A DNA stretch of 64,000 nucleotides from Polyodon spathula (taxonomy: Eukaryota > Chordata > Actinopteri > Acipenseriformes > Polyodontidae), in assembly GCF_017654505.1 (NCBI RefSeq), contig NC_054559.1:2265146-2329145 (forward strand), read 5' to 3'. This document shows, piece by piece, positions 22,642 through 34,105 of this stretch (position 1 is the first letter of the stretch; each line of letters starts with the position of its first letter). The notes beneath the pieces are model-generated. The model ran no database searches. It was not told the origin of the DNA and was given only the letters and a program-made list of their open reading frames with translations. Both the position numbers and the translations under genes were made by a program.

Positions 22642-23064
22642 TTAACTCCAGGCGTGCCTGTTGAGGTTCTTTTCTCTCTTACGCTGGTTCATCTGACCGT
22701 GTTCGCAAGGATCATTAGGTTCATCACTAGTTGTATCCACGCAGGTCCTCCTCACACCTATGACAGGGGTGCCGATATCCTGCAAACTGTGGTTTGCTTC
22801 TTGTCGCTGGATTTCATTCAACTGACTTGAATGACTTCGTAAGAAGTACTGATCAGTGAGAGGACCTTGTCCTTTCTCCCTCAAGCATTTCATTCTCCCT
22901 TGATGAATCTTCAAACCCCTGACCGTTGTTGCCTTGCTCCAGCCGCAGACACAAACCTGGAGTTCCATGTCTTTGCTAACTGCAGATCTTGAACTAGTCT
23001 TTTGTGAAGTACTCTCCATTCTCATATCCGTTTCCGTTCCCAAGTCGTTAACAGTGTTATCCAA
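22642..23064 (-). pseudogene. R2-type LINE: N-terminal zinc finger region
   Basis: A 140-codon open stretch. A CxC-x13-H-x5-C finger runs CVCGWSKATTV...LKIHQGRMKC at about 22962-22890, the DNA-binding finger found at the N terminus of R2-like LINEs. The Gln/Ser-rich linker after it has no recognised domain. The region 22060-22640 between this and the RT is the degraded linker. Confidence 0.6.
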
Positions 23065-23349
23065 AGTTGAGTCATGTACTGTAGTACTGTACTAACGTAA
23101 CATTGTACAAAATGCACAAAGGGCAAGGCCAAAATGGTTCAGTAAATTCATACAGGCTTCCAAGGCTACTAAACTTAAGTCAAAGCCAAAGTGTTGGATG
23201 TTGTGTCATTTTGCTTCAGATCCATATATAAAGCTCATTATTAGCTACAGAAAGAAACACTGTTTAAAAAGGTAACTATTTATTTGTTCAGGATTTATTT
23301 TTTGCAAGCTTGCAAGTGTTAATCGCGTAGCATGTAAACGTTAGTAAAA

Positions 23350-24154
23350 GTAGGGTGACCAGATAAAGAGTGAAAAATCGGGTACAGCTACCTCAGTTCA
23401 AATAACCTGCTAAACGCAGTTAGAATTTTAGACCTGAATAGGCACGTTTTCTTGTTTCGACTCCGTACTGATAAAAGCAGGCGCCTGGCAATTTTTACTA
23501 AATTCCTGGAATGGACAAATAACATGACAACGAATGTGCTGCATATATGGACTTTATTAAAGAATGCCAGAAACCTTTCTGTAACCGAGTTTTGGGACTA
23601 TTTCCAATTGGCAAAGCTTTACCTTACACTTCCAACCAATTCAGTGAATGCAGACGTGCAGTCTCAATGCAATAATAATAAGAATAACAACGTGTCCCAC
23701 CAGCGTGATGCTTTACATCCACCTCGCCACCCTGCTTTTTTTTTTCACAATTTATAAAATGGGATGGAATCCAGTTTATTTTTTCTCACTGCGTTCGGTA
23801 CGTGCACTTTGTTTTGCTTTTTAGCGGCATGCCTATCAACACCAGCCCCCATGACACTTCCAGTAAGTAAAATCAGACGCACCAAGTAAAACACACGACG
23901 CATACCGCATCATGTGGTTGCAGGTTAAATGGATAGCCGTATAAATGCAAACAACACGCCCTAAACCAATAGAGTATGCTGTTGCACCGCGAGACAGTAC
24001 AGCAGCTACATATACGAAATTTCCTAATGTCTGGGTTTAACGTTTTTTCAAAAAATCGGGAAAAATGGCATCCCGACAATAACTCCATTGGAACGCGGGA
24101 CACAGCCCCTAATATTGCGACGATCCAGATTTTATCAGGACGTCTGCTCACCCT
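23350..24154. mobile_element. Candidate non-autonomous DNA transposon
   Basis: TAGGGTGACCAGA at 23350 is mirrored by TCTGCTCACCCTA at about 24142-24154. The flanks share AGTAAA (AGTAAAAG before, AGTAAAGC after), which could be an imperfect 8-bp target duplication of the hAT kind. The interior has no transposase. Confidence 0.45.
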
Positions 24155-24634
24155 ATAGTAAAGCGTCAAACGTTTTAAAATTTTGCTTAATCATTTAAAC
24201 TGTACATAAACGTAGAATTTTTTTTTTTTAATTTAAATAACATGATTACTGTTCTATAGAACAGGTTTAAACTATGTTAATGTTTTATTCCATTTATATG
24301 GACTACCTGTAAGAGAATAGGATTTTCAATCAAATATATACTAGTAGCTATGATGACGCCACCAGTAAATTCATACTTGCAAAGGTTCAACCTTCCTTCA
24401 GTAATGGGTTCTGAACCTTCGAAGGTCAAAATGCATTCTTCGTTATACCCTTAAGTGACTAATCTTTATTAAAGCTAGAACGAAAAATATGTATTTTATG
24501 CTGGACACACTATTACAATCACTACGTGTAGCTATTTACATTAAGATGTCACGTCTGCTTTTAAATGAAAAAGAAAGACTTGCAATTTAAAAACCCATTT
24601 AGTTGTTCACAGAAAAATGTAATCAATTTTACTA

Positions 24635-24798
24635 TTAACCCTTTAAGGACCGAGATTGTGTTAACACGATCATACTGAAGTGGGCTTCTAGGACCACGAT
24701 CGTCTAAACACGATTAAGTCATCAAAACAAAGTGCGATTTTTTTTATTTTTATTTTTAACAGGGCCATCGTACTTTGCAGTACAGGCTTAAAACACAT
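24635..24798 (+). mobile_element. piggyBac-type left end fragment
   Basis: Starts TTAACCCTTTAAGGACC and contains short inverted words (CACGATCATA, CCACGATCGT). A SINE interrupts it at 24807, and no matching right end was recognised after 25315. Confidence 0.35.
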
Positions 24799-24806
24799 AT
24801 CATTGG

Positions 24807-25306
24807 GGGCACCTGAGTGGCGTATCCAGTAAAGCACTCCACGTGGAGTACAGGATGTGCCCTAAAACCTGGAGATTTCAATTTCGAATCCAAACTATGT
24901 CACAGCCGACCGTGACTGGGAGTCCCTAGAGGGTGGCGCACAATTGGCAGAGCGCTGCCCGGGTAGGGAGGGCTTAGGTCAGCAAGGGAATCCACGGCTC
25001 ATCGCGCATCAGCGACCCCTGTGGCCGATAGGGCGCCTGTGATTCTGCAGTGGAGCCGCCAGATCTGTGTTGTCCTCCGGCACTATAGGTCTGGTAACAT
25101 AGCTGTGGATCCGCAGTGTGGAAATTGACGGATTGGCAGGAACACCTTTCAGAGGACATGTGCTCCGGCCACCATTTCCCAAGTCGGCAGGGGGGGTGCG
25201 AGCGGCGAGGCGAGGATACAGACAGTAATTGGGCATACTAAATTAGGGACAAAACTGGGGTTAAAAACTGGCAACGACATCAAAAAAAAAAAAAAAAACA
25301 CAACCC
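24807..25306 (+). mobile_element. tRNA-derived SINE, copy 2, with TSD
   Basis: Full-length copy. The tRNA-like head has an A-box-like GTGGCGTATCCAGT and a B-box-like TTCGAATCC, followed by the family body (CAGATCTGTGTTGTCCTCC) and an A tail. ATCATTGG directly precedes (24799-24806) and follows (25307-25314) the element, a clear target-site duplication. Confidence 0.85.
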
Positions 25307-25314
25307 ATCATTGG

Positions 25315-25996
25315 CTAGGGGAAGGAGTGACATTCCCTTCTTGATGGGGTTTTTTTGTGTGATGTCACAGAGGGGCACATTTAGTGTCTAAAAAGGCGGA
25401 GAAAATTTTGGCAGCACAGAGAAGACATTACAGCCTGCTTCAGAGAAACTTGTAATGCCAATGTAATAGACAGATATTAGAACATTTATTCTGTCCCACA
25501 TGTTTTTATATATTAGGTCTGTCAAGTAAATCGAGGTTAACTTCTGCAATTAACGCGTTCATTTTTTTTGGAGATTAATTTTTAATGTGCATTAATCACA
25601 CTGCTGTCTCTTGAGCCTTTCAGCATACCATACTTCAATCCCAGCCATGGCAAGATTGTATTGAGTGTCTGAGTGCAGTTATTGTTTAAATAGAACGTTA
25701 GTCACTGAACCGCCTAATGGAGCAAAGCACTAAAAATGAATGGGGGTGGGTTTATTTTATTTATTTATTTATTTATTTAAAACGTTCCGACTTCTCATTG
25801 GACAGAAAGACGCTTACTGTCAAAGTGAGTTCCAGTATCACACAGGAGTACATCTAGTCTGCTGCGTGTTGAACACGCCTTCACTTCTCAAAATACACAA
25901 GCAGCTCTTCTGCTACTGACCATAAAAACATAACAAAATAAACCCACCAGTTTCGACATATCAAGCCAAGTATGATGACACACACACACATATATC
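25315..25996. other. Intron sequence, no gene seen
   Basis: A stretch near 25518-25610 (CTGTCAAGTAAATCGAGG, then AATTAACGCGTTCAT) resembles hAT-type ends but is too short to assign. A (TTTA)n tract is at about 25754-25780. Confidence 0.4.
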
Positions 25997-27555
25997 CTCC
26001 TGACCAATTCTCTCATATTACCAACTTACAAATGGTACATTGAAATTTCGTTCTGTTTGATATTTTATTTTTAAACTCAGAATCAACTATTGTAAGGTGA
26101 CATTGGTTTTATGTTGGGCAATATTTAAGAAAAATAAAAAACTGAAATGTCTTGCTTGCATAAGTATCAACCCCTGTGCTGTGGAAGCTCCCAGTTTGCA
26201 CCGATGAAAGAAATTATCCTAACGAGGGCACAATTACCTTACCACTGGCCTCCACCTGTGAACCATTAAAGTTGCTGTCAAATTTTCTGGATAAAAACAG
26301 CACTGTTGAAGGATCATTGGTAAGGCTGTGAATCTGAAGGAAAATGAAGACCAAAGAGCGTTCTACAGAAGTTAGAGATAAAGCAATACAAATGCATAGA
26401 TTAGGGAAAGGGTACAAAGTAATATCCAAGTGTTTGGATATCCCAGTGAGAAAAATATATTGGATATCCCGCCAAGAAAAGGCCGTCCCTCAAAACTCAG
26501 CGCTCAAACATGAAGGAGACTTGTAAGAGAAGCCACAGAGAGGCCAACAATCACTTTGAAAGAGCTACAGAGTTCAGTGGCTGGGAGTGGAGTAATAATA
26601 ATGGTGCACCAGTCAACCATATCAAGAGCTCTGCATAACATTGGCCTGTATAGGAGGGTGGCAAGAAAGAAGCCATTACTCAAAAAGTACCATCTGAAAG
26701 CACATCTGGAGTTTGCCAGAAAGCATGAGAGTGACCCAGCTGCAATGTGGGAAAAGGTTTTGTGTTCAGATGAGACCAAGATAGAGCTTTTTGCCAAAAC
26801 TCAAAGCGCTATGTGTGGCGCACACCTAACTCTGCCCATGCCTCAAGACACACCATCCCTACAGTGAAGTATGGTGGTGGCAGCATCATTCTGTGGGGAC
26901 GCTTCTCATTAGCAGGGACTGGGCATCTTGTTACAATTGAAGGAAGAATGGATGGAGCAAAATACAGGAAAATACTGCAAGAGAATTGCTTCAGTCTGCT
27001 AAAAAACTGAAGCTTGGGAGGAAATTCACCTTTCAGCAGGACAATGATCCCAAGCACAAGGCCAAAGCAACACTGGAGTGCCGCAAGCACAAAAAGGTGA
27101 ATGTCCTACAGTGGCCCAGTCAAAGTCCTGATCTCAATCCCATTGAGAATCTGTGGCACTATTTGAAAATTGCGGTCCACAAGCGTCGTCCAACCAACCT
27201 GAACAACCTGGAGCAAATCTGCCAAGAAGAATGGGCCTAAATCACTCCAACACTGTGTGCAAAGCTGGTACATACTTACCCCAAAAGACTTAAAGCTGTT
27301 ATTGCAGCGAAAGGTGGCTCTACCAAATATTAAATGTGTGGGGGTTGAATACTTATGCAAGCAAGATATTTCAGTTTTTTTTTGTTTTTTTTCTTAAAAA
27401 TATTTCCCAACATAAAACCAATGTCACCTTACAATAATTGATTTTGAGTAAGTGTTTTAAAATAAAATATCGAACATAACAATTTCAATGTACCATTTGC
27501 AATTCAGTAATATGAGAGAATTGGTCAGGGGTCTGAATACTTTTGCAAGGCACTG
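25997..27555 (+). mobile_element. Tc1/mariner element, left tip lost
   Basis: Inverted repeats of about 170-200 bp (25997-26175 and about 27345-27540) share CTGACCAATTCTCTCATATT. The right end is intact (GCAAGGCACTG before TA at 27556), while the outermost left 25-30 bases are replaced by a CA/TA tract. Confidence 0.85.
26344..27333 (+). pseudogene. Tc1 transposase, broken
   Basis: Starts MKTKERSTEVRDKAIQMHR with the helix-turn-helix. Later frames show ATERPTITLKELQSS, then [10 protein letters not shown] (first Asp), KYGGGSII, then [15 protein letters not shown] (second Asp) and [14 protein letters not shown] (Glu). Deletions and frameshifts lie near 26430, 26520, 26790 and 26990, and a TAA sits where Trp or Lys is expected at 27238. 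The DDE residues persist but no continuous frame exists. Confidence 0.85.
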
Positions 27556-27639
27556 TATATATAGTTAGCACACAGGCCCACCCAAATATGCGCTTATGTG
27601 AGTGCCAAGTATAAACACATTTACATATTTGTTATTTTT

Positions 27640-28054
27640 TTTTAAAAAACTGTGCATCCAAAAAGCCAGAGCTTTTACCTTGAGCGTATTTACCCAGACC
27701 TGAAGCGGACGCATTCTCAGCAGCCCTAGTGGAAGGATTCAAGGAGGCCGCCATCAGCCCCAACAACCTTTGATATATTTTGACCTGTAGGACAGCGTCC
27801 TCCTTGAATAGGGAGTGTGTGGCCTCCGACGACCGAATCCTGTCTTCCAACAGTTAGGCAAGGAACACTGTGGACTCAGATGGTACGAAGTTGCTCTTCT
27901 GGTGATGTACTAAGAGCCTTAACTTCGTCACATGTTCTATGACCTTTTTTATATGCGCCTCTGCGCATGCTTTTGACGTGCAAACTACCCAATCATCCAG
28001 ATAGTTCAGGATCCAAATACCCTGCAGCCTGAGTGGAGTCACTGCTGCATCCAT
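27640..28054 (-). pseudogene. DIRS-like reverse transcriptase, C-terminal part
   Basis: Codes for TPLRLQGIWILNYLDDWVVC, with YLDD as the catalytic box, then HHQKSNFVPSESTVFL and, after a stop, DRIRSSEATHSLF and FQRLLGLMAAS-like codons (read here as YQRLLGLMAAS). The order and the W after YLDD are as in DIRS1-like RTs. The N-terminal RT motifs are absent. Confidence 0.65.
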
Positions 28055-28129
28055 GCACTTGGATGCACGCAGAATTGTGTGCGGGACGGATCGGGAAGGG
28101 GGGGTGGTTTGGTGGCAGCCGGAGTCCCT

Positions 28130-29700
28130 CAGTGCTGGTCTCCCTTGGACTTGGGAAGGGACGGGTCTTTAGGCCCCTGCCTCAGTCTCCAGCCAGAGAA
28201 CTGGTTATCCCTGGCCGGCGGTGGTCCCTTGCTGCCAGCTCTGCCTCTGCCTGCTTGTCTGCTCTGGGGTGAAGGACAGTGTTCAGGCCCTTTTGCCCTA
28301 GCAGGCTGCGAATGCCACCTTGGCTGCTGACGGTAAGCCGGGATGCACGAGAATTTGGAATCGACCTCCGTGGCCTTGTGGGACAACTCAATGCTCACAT
28401 TAGGTCAGTCATCGCCTTTGCCACCACCTGGAGTTCCCCTATCTCTGCCTCTGTGGATCCTTCCTGCAGCCTCTCTACTAACTGGGTCTGGCAGAGCACC
28501 AGTATAGCCACAGCGTTCGCTGCTGTAACTGACAGCACTGCCGATGTGTACGCTTTCCTTAGCATGGCATCCGTTGTCCTGCAAGGCTTAGATAGACAGT
28601 TTGGGTCCTTATCTCCCTTGGTGAAGGTTGAACCTTGCACCAATACCGTGACTGTGTCCCCAGTAGTAGGGAATGTGCCTAGGCCCGCTTCTTGGGCTCC
28701 TGCAGTGTGCAGCAGAGATTCTGCTGTTCTGGAGGCTGAGGGTGCAGACACTGGGTTGCTCCAGGAGGAGCGCACCAATTCCAGGACGTCCTGGCACAAA
28801 GACAGGGTTTGCTGTGGTTCCCCTTTCCTTCCTGTTCTGCCAGCCAGGGAACGTCCGTGGCTGCAGCTGCATTAGCGCCCTGAATTCTTCCCTCGGCGAC
28901 ACACGCGGCAGGGGCGGTAAGAAGCCCTCCGCTGTGGCCTGCCCGATGGAAGTGGCTGGGTCCGAGAGGTCCGATCTCGACCACGTGAAAAACAGCTCGT
29001 CTGGGCTAGGAGGTCCAGGTAGTGGGGATGGGGAACGACACTGTCGAAGTTTGGGCTGCCCGGTAGTAGGAGGCAGTCTGCCCCGCGATTTTAGTAGGGT
29101 CTCTAGCATGTTCTGCTGAGCCCTTACAGTCTCCGCTAGCTCTGCAAAGCGCCGCTCGGCCGAGCTTGGGCGACTCCGATGGCGATTGCCTGCATGGGGA
29201 AGGGGAGAGGTGCCTGCGCGGCGACCGCCTGTCTCCTGGTGAGCGTCCCCTCGAGCGCTACCGCCTCGGCGGTGACCACCTCGCCTCCCAAGAGGTGTCT
29301 GCACCTCTGTACCGGTGGTGAGGAAGGGGAGGGTGACCCAGGTGTGCGGGAGAGCTCTCTGGTTATTGTAGCAGGGGGAGGTCCTAGAGAACCTCTGTGG
29401 AGGGCCTTGGACCACTGACCTCATCTCCCATGGCTCGGGGAGAGAGACTCTGCTGGGGATAGGGCTGCTCTCCAGCTCTTAGTTCGTTAAGTGAACTTTC
29501 TGCACGGAGAGCAGTCCAGCTCACCTGTCAGAGCCTTGGCTGCATGGTCTGACCCTAAGCATCTGACGCATGACCGGTGCTCATCCTGCCTGGGCAGCTT
29601 TGCCACACACTGGTTGCACTAGTGGAAACCAGCAAAGGACCCAGTCGACTGCACTGACATGGCGTCGTAGGCAGGGTGGCTGTGCTCTGTGCTGAGTCAG
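28130..29700 (-). pseudogene. DIRS-like gag region, broken
   Basis: Reading from 29650 downward: HQCNQC, then CVRCLGSDHA (29571-29539), a Cys/His cluster typical of DIRS gag. A stop follows near 29488. Next come an Arg/Ser/Pro-rich section, coiled codons RFAELAETVRAQQNMLETLL (29150-29090), a Ser/Pro-rich stretch with SPDELFFTWS, and an Ala/Leu-rich block LVERLQEGSTEAEIGELQVV (28480-28420). A Gln/Arg/Gly-rich tail ends near 28130. Several frameshifts. Confidence 0.55.
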
Positions 29701-29706
29701 TAGAAG

Positions 29707-30015
29707 GCTCCGAAGCCATTCACCCGTGCCGAATCAGTCGGTGCCAGGACAGGCGCTTAGGAGAGCACTGTCGATGCAGAGTGGTCGGTGCCAAGTCAAT
29801 CGGCACGGAGGTCGGTGCCGGCCTGTAGACAGCTCCGAAGCTAGTCACCGGGGTATAGTCAAATCGGTGCCGGATCGGCGTCAAGGAAAGCGCTGTCTGT
29901 GCAGAGTCAAACGGTTCAAAGGTCTGTACCAATGGTAGGCACGGTCGGCGCCGGGCTGTAGGTGGCCCCGAAGATGGTTACACTGGTGCCGAGTCAATCA
30001 GGGCCGGGTATGCAC
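29707..30015. repeat. Imperfect ~130 bp tandem repeat in DIRS gag
   Basis: About 2.4 diverged units, each starting near CTCCGAAG (29709, 29833, 29970) and containing CGGTGCC and AGTCAATCGG words. Within each unit the CGGTGCCG/GTCGGTGCC words recur at a shorter period. Confidence 0.6.
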
Positions 30016-30640
30016 TGTTTTTCTCAAGCCTGAAGGTCGGCGGGAAATGTCGGGGCATGCAGCAGATTTAGTCGAAGTGGTCGTCGAGGGCAAGCGCAGC
30101 CGCGCTAGGTGAGTCCGAGGCTTGAGAGGGCCGCCGTTTGTTTTTTTGTGGTCGCAGTGGCAGATTAAAATCGGCGTAGAGGAAGAAGCCGCAAGCCCGC
30201 GGGCTCTCCTCACGCTATCTGAAAATTACACTATGCCTCGTGCAGCGGAAAGAGTAATGGACGCTTACCAATCTCCCGAAGAGAGATAGAAACCAGCTCT
30301 AATCAGTAAACAGATGCGAGAATTAGGTAGTAGCACTCTCAAACACTCAAGTGTGTGATTCTGGCGTGAAAAAAAATTCCATTTGACGGTAAAAAAAAAA
30401 TAAAAAATTTGGGCAAAGAAAGCATGAAGCAAACTGTGACCTGTCTCAGTGAAGTGAGAGAAAATGGCGATATGCTACTGTGAGGACATCCCTCTTCAGC
30501 AGGAGGGACTCCCCCCTCACAGCAGGGCCCCGATAGGGCAGCTTTTTTATATATGCTCAGTGATTGGCGGTCAGAGAGGGCCCTGCCCATTCGGTAATGG
30601 TTGTCATTCCATTGAAAGGGAACAGCATACAGCAAGTATT

Positions 30641-31020
30641 ATTTAACCATTTTATTCCATTGGGATTGATCTTAAGGTATCAAACGCTATTTGCATGCTG
30701 CATTAAGCACTATTGGCCATCCATTTTGCATTATTTTGAGATATACACATGCGTCAGCGGTTTATTGCATTTTGTCCATGTGATTGCTTACACTGCTTAA
30801 ACAGTACTGATATTGCAATTGTGTTATATTTGTGTTTTTGAAGGCTTCGACGTTATCGATATTGAAATGTGCCGATATCGATATACAATTTTCAGATTGT
30901 TGCCCACAACTGTAATAAACACTGTTATACAATGTAGAAAACTATTTCCTACCGCTAAGATTTTGTTGAGGTAAAAAAAATAAGGGGATAATGCAAAATT
31001 GAACCAGTCAAGTTAGTTCC

Positions 31021-31056
<36 letters not shown>

Positions 31057-31800
31057 CCTGAAAGAAAAACACTTAAGCAAGTACGGTACCTTAAATTTCT
31101 ATACCACTGACCTGAAAAAAGTCGTCGTCGTCCCCCGTATTTTGTTAGCGTTTATAATTTATCCAATATGGGCATTCTGAAAAAGCTACATGGAATAAAA
31201 TCACCTGGCTGCCAACTGCAGTTTACTTCCTCAGTTAACATTGGGTCAATTACTGTATATTTAAAACTGAACAAAGATTTGCATACAATTTAAACTGTAA
31301 TGCTAAATATCTGCTGAAGACTGCACTGAATGTTGTTCTGTTCTAGCTTGTGTTACATGTACTGAACATGCTCTTTGATTTAGGTTTTAAACCAAAGCAG
31401 GATTTGCTGTTTTTACTCTTCCCTGTGTACTACACATAGTACATACTAGCTATACATTTGTACAAAACAAAAGCATATTCCTGTTGTGATAACGTAAAAA
31501 TATGTACCCAGGTGCTTAGTAAGAAAAAAAGTCATGGGATATCAGCTGAAACCTTGATACATATGCTTCAGTGCAGACAGGTGCGTATTATTAAACACCT
31601 GCAGAATACGAAAGCCCTAGTTTCATTCAAAAGTTCTTCTGATGGTGACCAGACATGTGCGAGTACTGTTGTGTAAAAATTAAGGTTTGTGTGTTATACA
31701 CGTGCATTAACGGAATGCCCTGAAAACTCAAAGTAACACATTTTGATACTGGGATTATTTTAATATTTTTATTACCTTTTTGGTATTCAAGTAAATCACC
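30641..31800. other. Intron sequence, no gene seen
   Basis: AT-rich; a long A run at about 31024-31052. A GATATCG-rich palindromic patch lies at about 30850-30885. No coding motif. Confidence 0.5.
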
Positions 31801-32310
31801 TTAACATATCACCTTAACATATGCATTCATATATTAGCTACATTCACGCCAGGTACGTTCTCAAATATCCTAAAATTAGCCTTCAAAATCACACAGTTTT
31901 GTGGTCTTCATCTGTGTTAAATTGTAGTGATTCACGATTTCAGGATACATTCAGCAGTTCCTGTAGGTTCCCTCTTCTGAGTAGTGCATTTCAAAGCAAA
32001 GACTCAAACATGAGCACCAAGGTTCAAAAGAACTCCGGGACAAAGTTGTTGAAAGGCACAGATCAGGGGATGGGTATAAAAAAAAATTAAATGCCTTGAA
32101 TATCCCTTGGAACACAGTGAAGACGATTATTAAGTAGTATGTGTATGGCACCACCAAGACCCTGCCTAAATCAGGCCATCCCCCCAAACTGGATGATCGA
32201 GCAAGAAGACTGACCACAGAAGCTACCAAGAGGCAGGTGGCAAACTTTGCAACAGCTACAGGCTTTTTATGGCCAAGACTGGTCAAAGTGTGCATGTAAC
32301 AACAATATCA
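31801..32310 (+). mobile_element. Tc1 element, 5' part, split by CR1
   Basis: The region before the transposase start (GCATTTCAAAGCAAAGACTC) and the transposase N terminus from ATG 32010 (MSTKVQKNSG) up to ATKRQVANFATA are recognisable. Stops and a frameshift interrupt it. The element resumes at 33351 beyond the inserted CR1. Confidence 0.75.
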
Positions 32311-33350
32311 TAAGAACATAAGAAAGTTTACAAAACGAGAGGAGGCCATTCGGCCCATCTTGCTCGTTTGGTTGTTAGTAGCTTATTGATCCCAGAATCT
32401 CATCAAGCAGCTTCTTGAAGGATCCCAGGGTGTCAGCTTCAACAACATTACTGGGGAGTTGATTCCAGACCCTCACAATTCTCTGTGTAAAAAAGTGCCT
32501 CCTATTTTCTGTTCTGAATGCCCCTTTGTCTAATCTCCATTTATGTTTAGGTCCTTGTTTCTTTTTTCAGGTCAAAAAAGTCCCTTGGGTTGACACTGTC
32601 AATACCTTTTAGAATTTTGAATGCTTGAATTAGGTCGCCACGTAGTCTTCTTTGTTCAAGACTGAACAGATTCAATTCTTTTAGCCTGTCTGCATATGAC
32701 ATGCCTTTTAAGCCCGGAATAATTCTGGTCGCTCTTCTTTGCACTCTTTCTAGAGCAGCAATATCTTTTTTATAGCGAGGTGACCAGAACTGCACACGAT
32801 ATTCAAGATTAGGTCTTACTAGTGCATTGTACAGTTTTAACATTACTTCCCTTGATTTAAATTCAACACTTTTCACAATGTATCTGAGTATCTTGTTAGC
32901 CTTTTTAATAGCTTCCCCACATTGTCTAGATGAAGACATTTCTGAGTCAACAAAAACTCCTAGGTCTTTTTCATAGATTCCTTCTCCAATTTCAGTATCT
33001 CCCATATGATATTTATAATGCACAGTTTTATTTCCTGTGTGCAGTACCTTACACTTTTCTCTATTAAATGTCATTTGCCATGTGTCTGCCCAGTTCTAAA
33101 TCTTGTCTAGATCATTTTGAATGCCCTTTGCTGCTGCAGGAGTGTTTACCACTCCTCCTACTTTTGTGTCGTCTGCAAATTTAACAAGTTTGCTTACTAT
33201 ACCAGAATCTAAATCATTAATGTAGATTAGGAATAGTAGAGGGCCTAATACTGATCCCTGTGGTACACCACTGGTTACCACACTCCATTCTGAGGTTTTT
33301 CCTCTAATAAGTACTCTGTTTTCTACATGTTAACCACTCCCTAATCACTC
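32311..33350 (-). mobile_element. CR1 LINE, 5' truncated, inside a Tc1
   Basis: Matches the 3' kilobase of the long CR1 (40782-41830). It keeps the tail repeat, most of the RT C-terminal codons (NREKCKVLH, VDSEMSSSRQCGEAI, RVQRRATRIIPG) and the RT box KFADDTK near 33180. One TAG-type break lies at about 33095. Its 5' end stops abruptly at Tc1 sequence. Confidence 0.9.
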
Positions 33351-33545
33351 CACAAATCTGGGCTGTACGGTAGGGTGGCAAGAAGGAAGCCGACCTTGAA
33401 TCCTGTTTGAAGTATGAAAAAAAACTCAGGAGATTCTCTAGCCATGTGGCAAAAAGTTTTGTGGTCTGACGAAACTAAAATGGAACTTTTTGGCCTGAAT
33501 GCAAAGTGTTATGTTTGGCGCAAACCCAACACAGCGAAAATATGA
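33351..33545 (+). mobile_element. Tc1 element, middle part, after CR1
   Basis: Continues the Tc1 begun at 31801: VARRKPT-like codons (VGWQEGSRP here, shifted), then SLAMWQKVLWSDETKMELFG-type codons with the first catalytic Asp (33462-33500), and VWRKPNTAK. It then decays, and the second half of the transposase and the right TIR are missing. Confidence 0.75.
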
Positions 33546-33694
33546 GAAATAGTTCAAATATGACAACATGCTTGTTGTGGTGCATGTAATATTGAAAATA
33601 GCAAAATGAGCATGCTGCAAAACAAACTTTAACATGTAATCATAAGAGCTGTCTATTACAGTACAACTGTATACAATTAAAGACGCAGTACCCA

Positions 33695-34105
33695 GGGGCT
33701 CCCGAGTGGCGCATCCAGTAAAGGCACTCCATGTGGAGTGCAGGATGCACCCTATAGCCTAGAGATCGCAGGTTGGACTGTAGGCTATGTCATTGCCGAC
33801 CGTGACCGGGGGTTCCTAGGGGGTGGCACACAATTGGTTGAGAGCTGCCCGGGTAGGGAGGGCTTAGGTCGGCATGGCGCAACAGCAACCACTGTGGCTG
33901 AATGGGTGCCTGCTGGTCTGTAGTGGAGCCATTCAGATCTGTGTTGTCCTCCAGCACTATAGGTCTGGTGGCTTAACTATGGATTCGCAGTGCGAAAAAT
34001 GTAGGATTGGCAGGAACATGTTTTGGAAGACGCGTGTTTCAGCCTCCGTTTACCCAAGTTGCAGCAGTGAACCAGGATAAAAATAATAATTGGGCATTGA
34101 AAACC
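33695..34105 (+). mobile_element. tRNA-derived SINE, copy 3
   Basis: Starts GGGGCTCCCGAGTGGCGCAT. The A-box-like GTGGCGCATCCAGT is at about 33706-33719 and the B-box-like GGTTGGACTG near 33773. The body is identical in layout to copy 2 (CAGATCTGTGTTGTCCTCC, CACTATAGGTCTGGTGGC). Confidence 0.85.

Larger units (their letters stand above)
18000..23064 (-). mobile_element. R2-type LINE with REL endonuclease, broken
   Basis: On the minus strand, from high to low coordinates: a CCHC-type N-terminal zinc finger, a linker, reverse transcriptase with AYMDDM, an RT thumb, a C-terminal zinc knuckle, and a restriction-like endonuclease region. This order, with the endonuclease at the C terminus and no APE domain, marks the R2/NeSL/Hero side of the LINE tree, unlike the CR1 copies in this window. 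Stops and shifts disrupt it, and a DNA transposon sits inside it. The ends are approximate. Confidence 0.7.
27640..30640 (-). mobile_element. DIRS-like retroelement, internally deleted
   Basis: On the minus strand: a GC-rich leader near 30595-30625, a gag-type region (about 30200-28130), then reverse transcriptase codons with LNYLDDW (28054-27640). DIRS elements encode gag, RT/RNase H and a tyrosine recombinase instead of an integrase. Here gag-like sequence runs almost directly into the last third of the RT, and no recombinase is seen, so most of the pol region is missing. High GC sets it apart from its AT-rich surroundings. Confidence 0.65.

Noticed and set aside
25518..25640. hAT terminal repeat
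   Set aside because: Resembles hAT ends (CTGTCAA, ATTAACGCG) but no partner end or target duplication found.
28609..29424. Long open frame (271 codons) in the GC-rich region as a host gene
   Set aside because: It is Arg/Pro/Ser-rich, flanked by DIRS-like RT and CVRCLGSDHA-type gag codons on the same strand; no host-protein motif.
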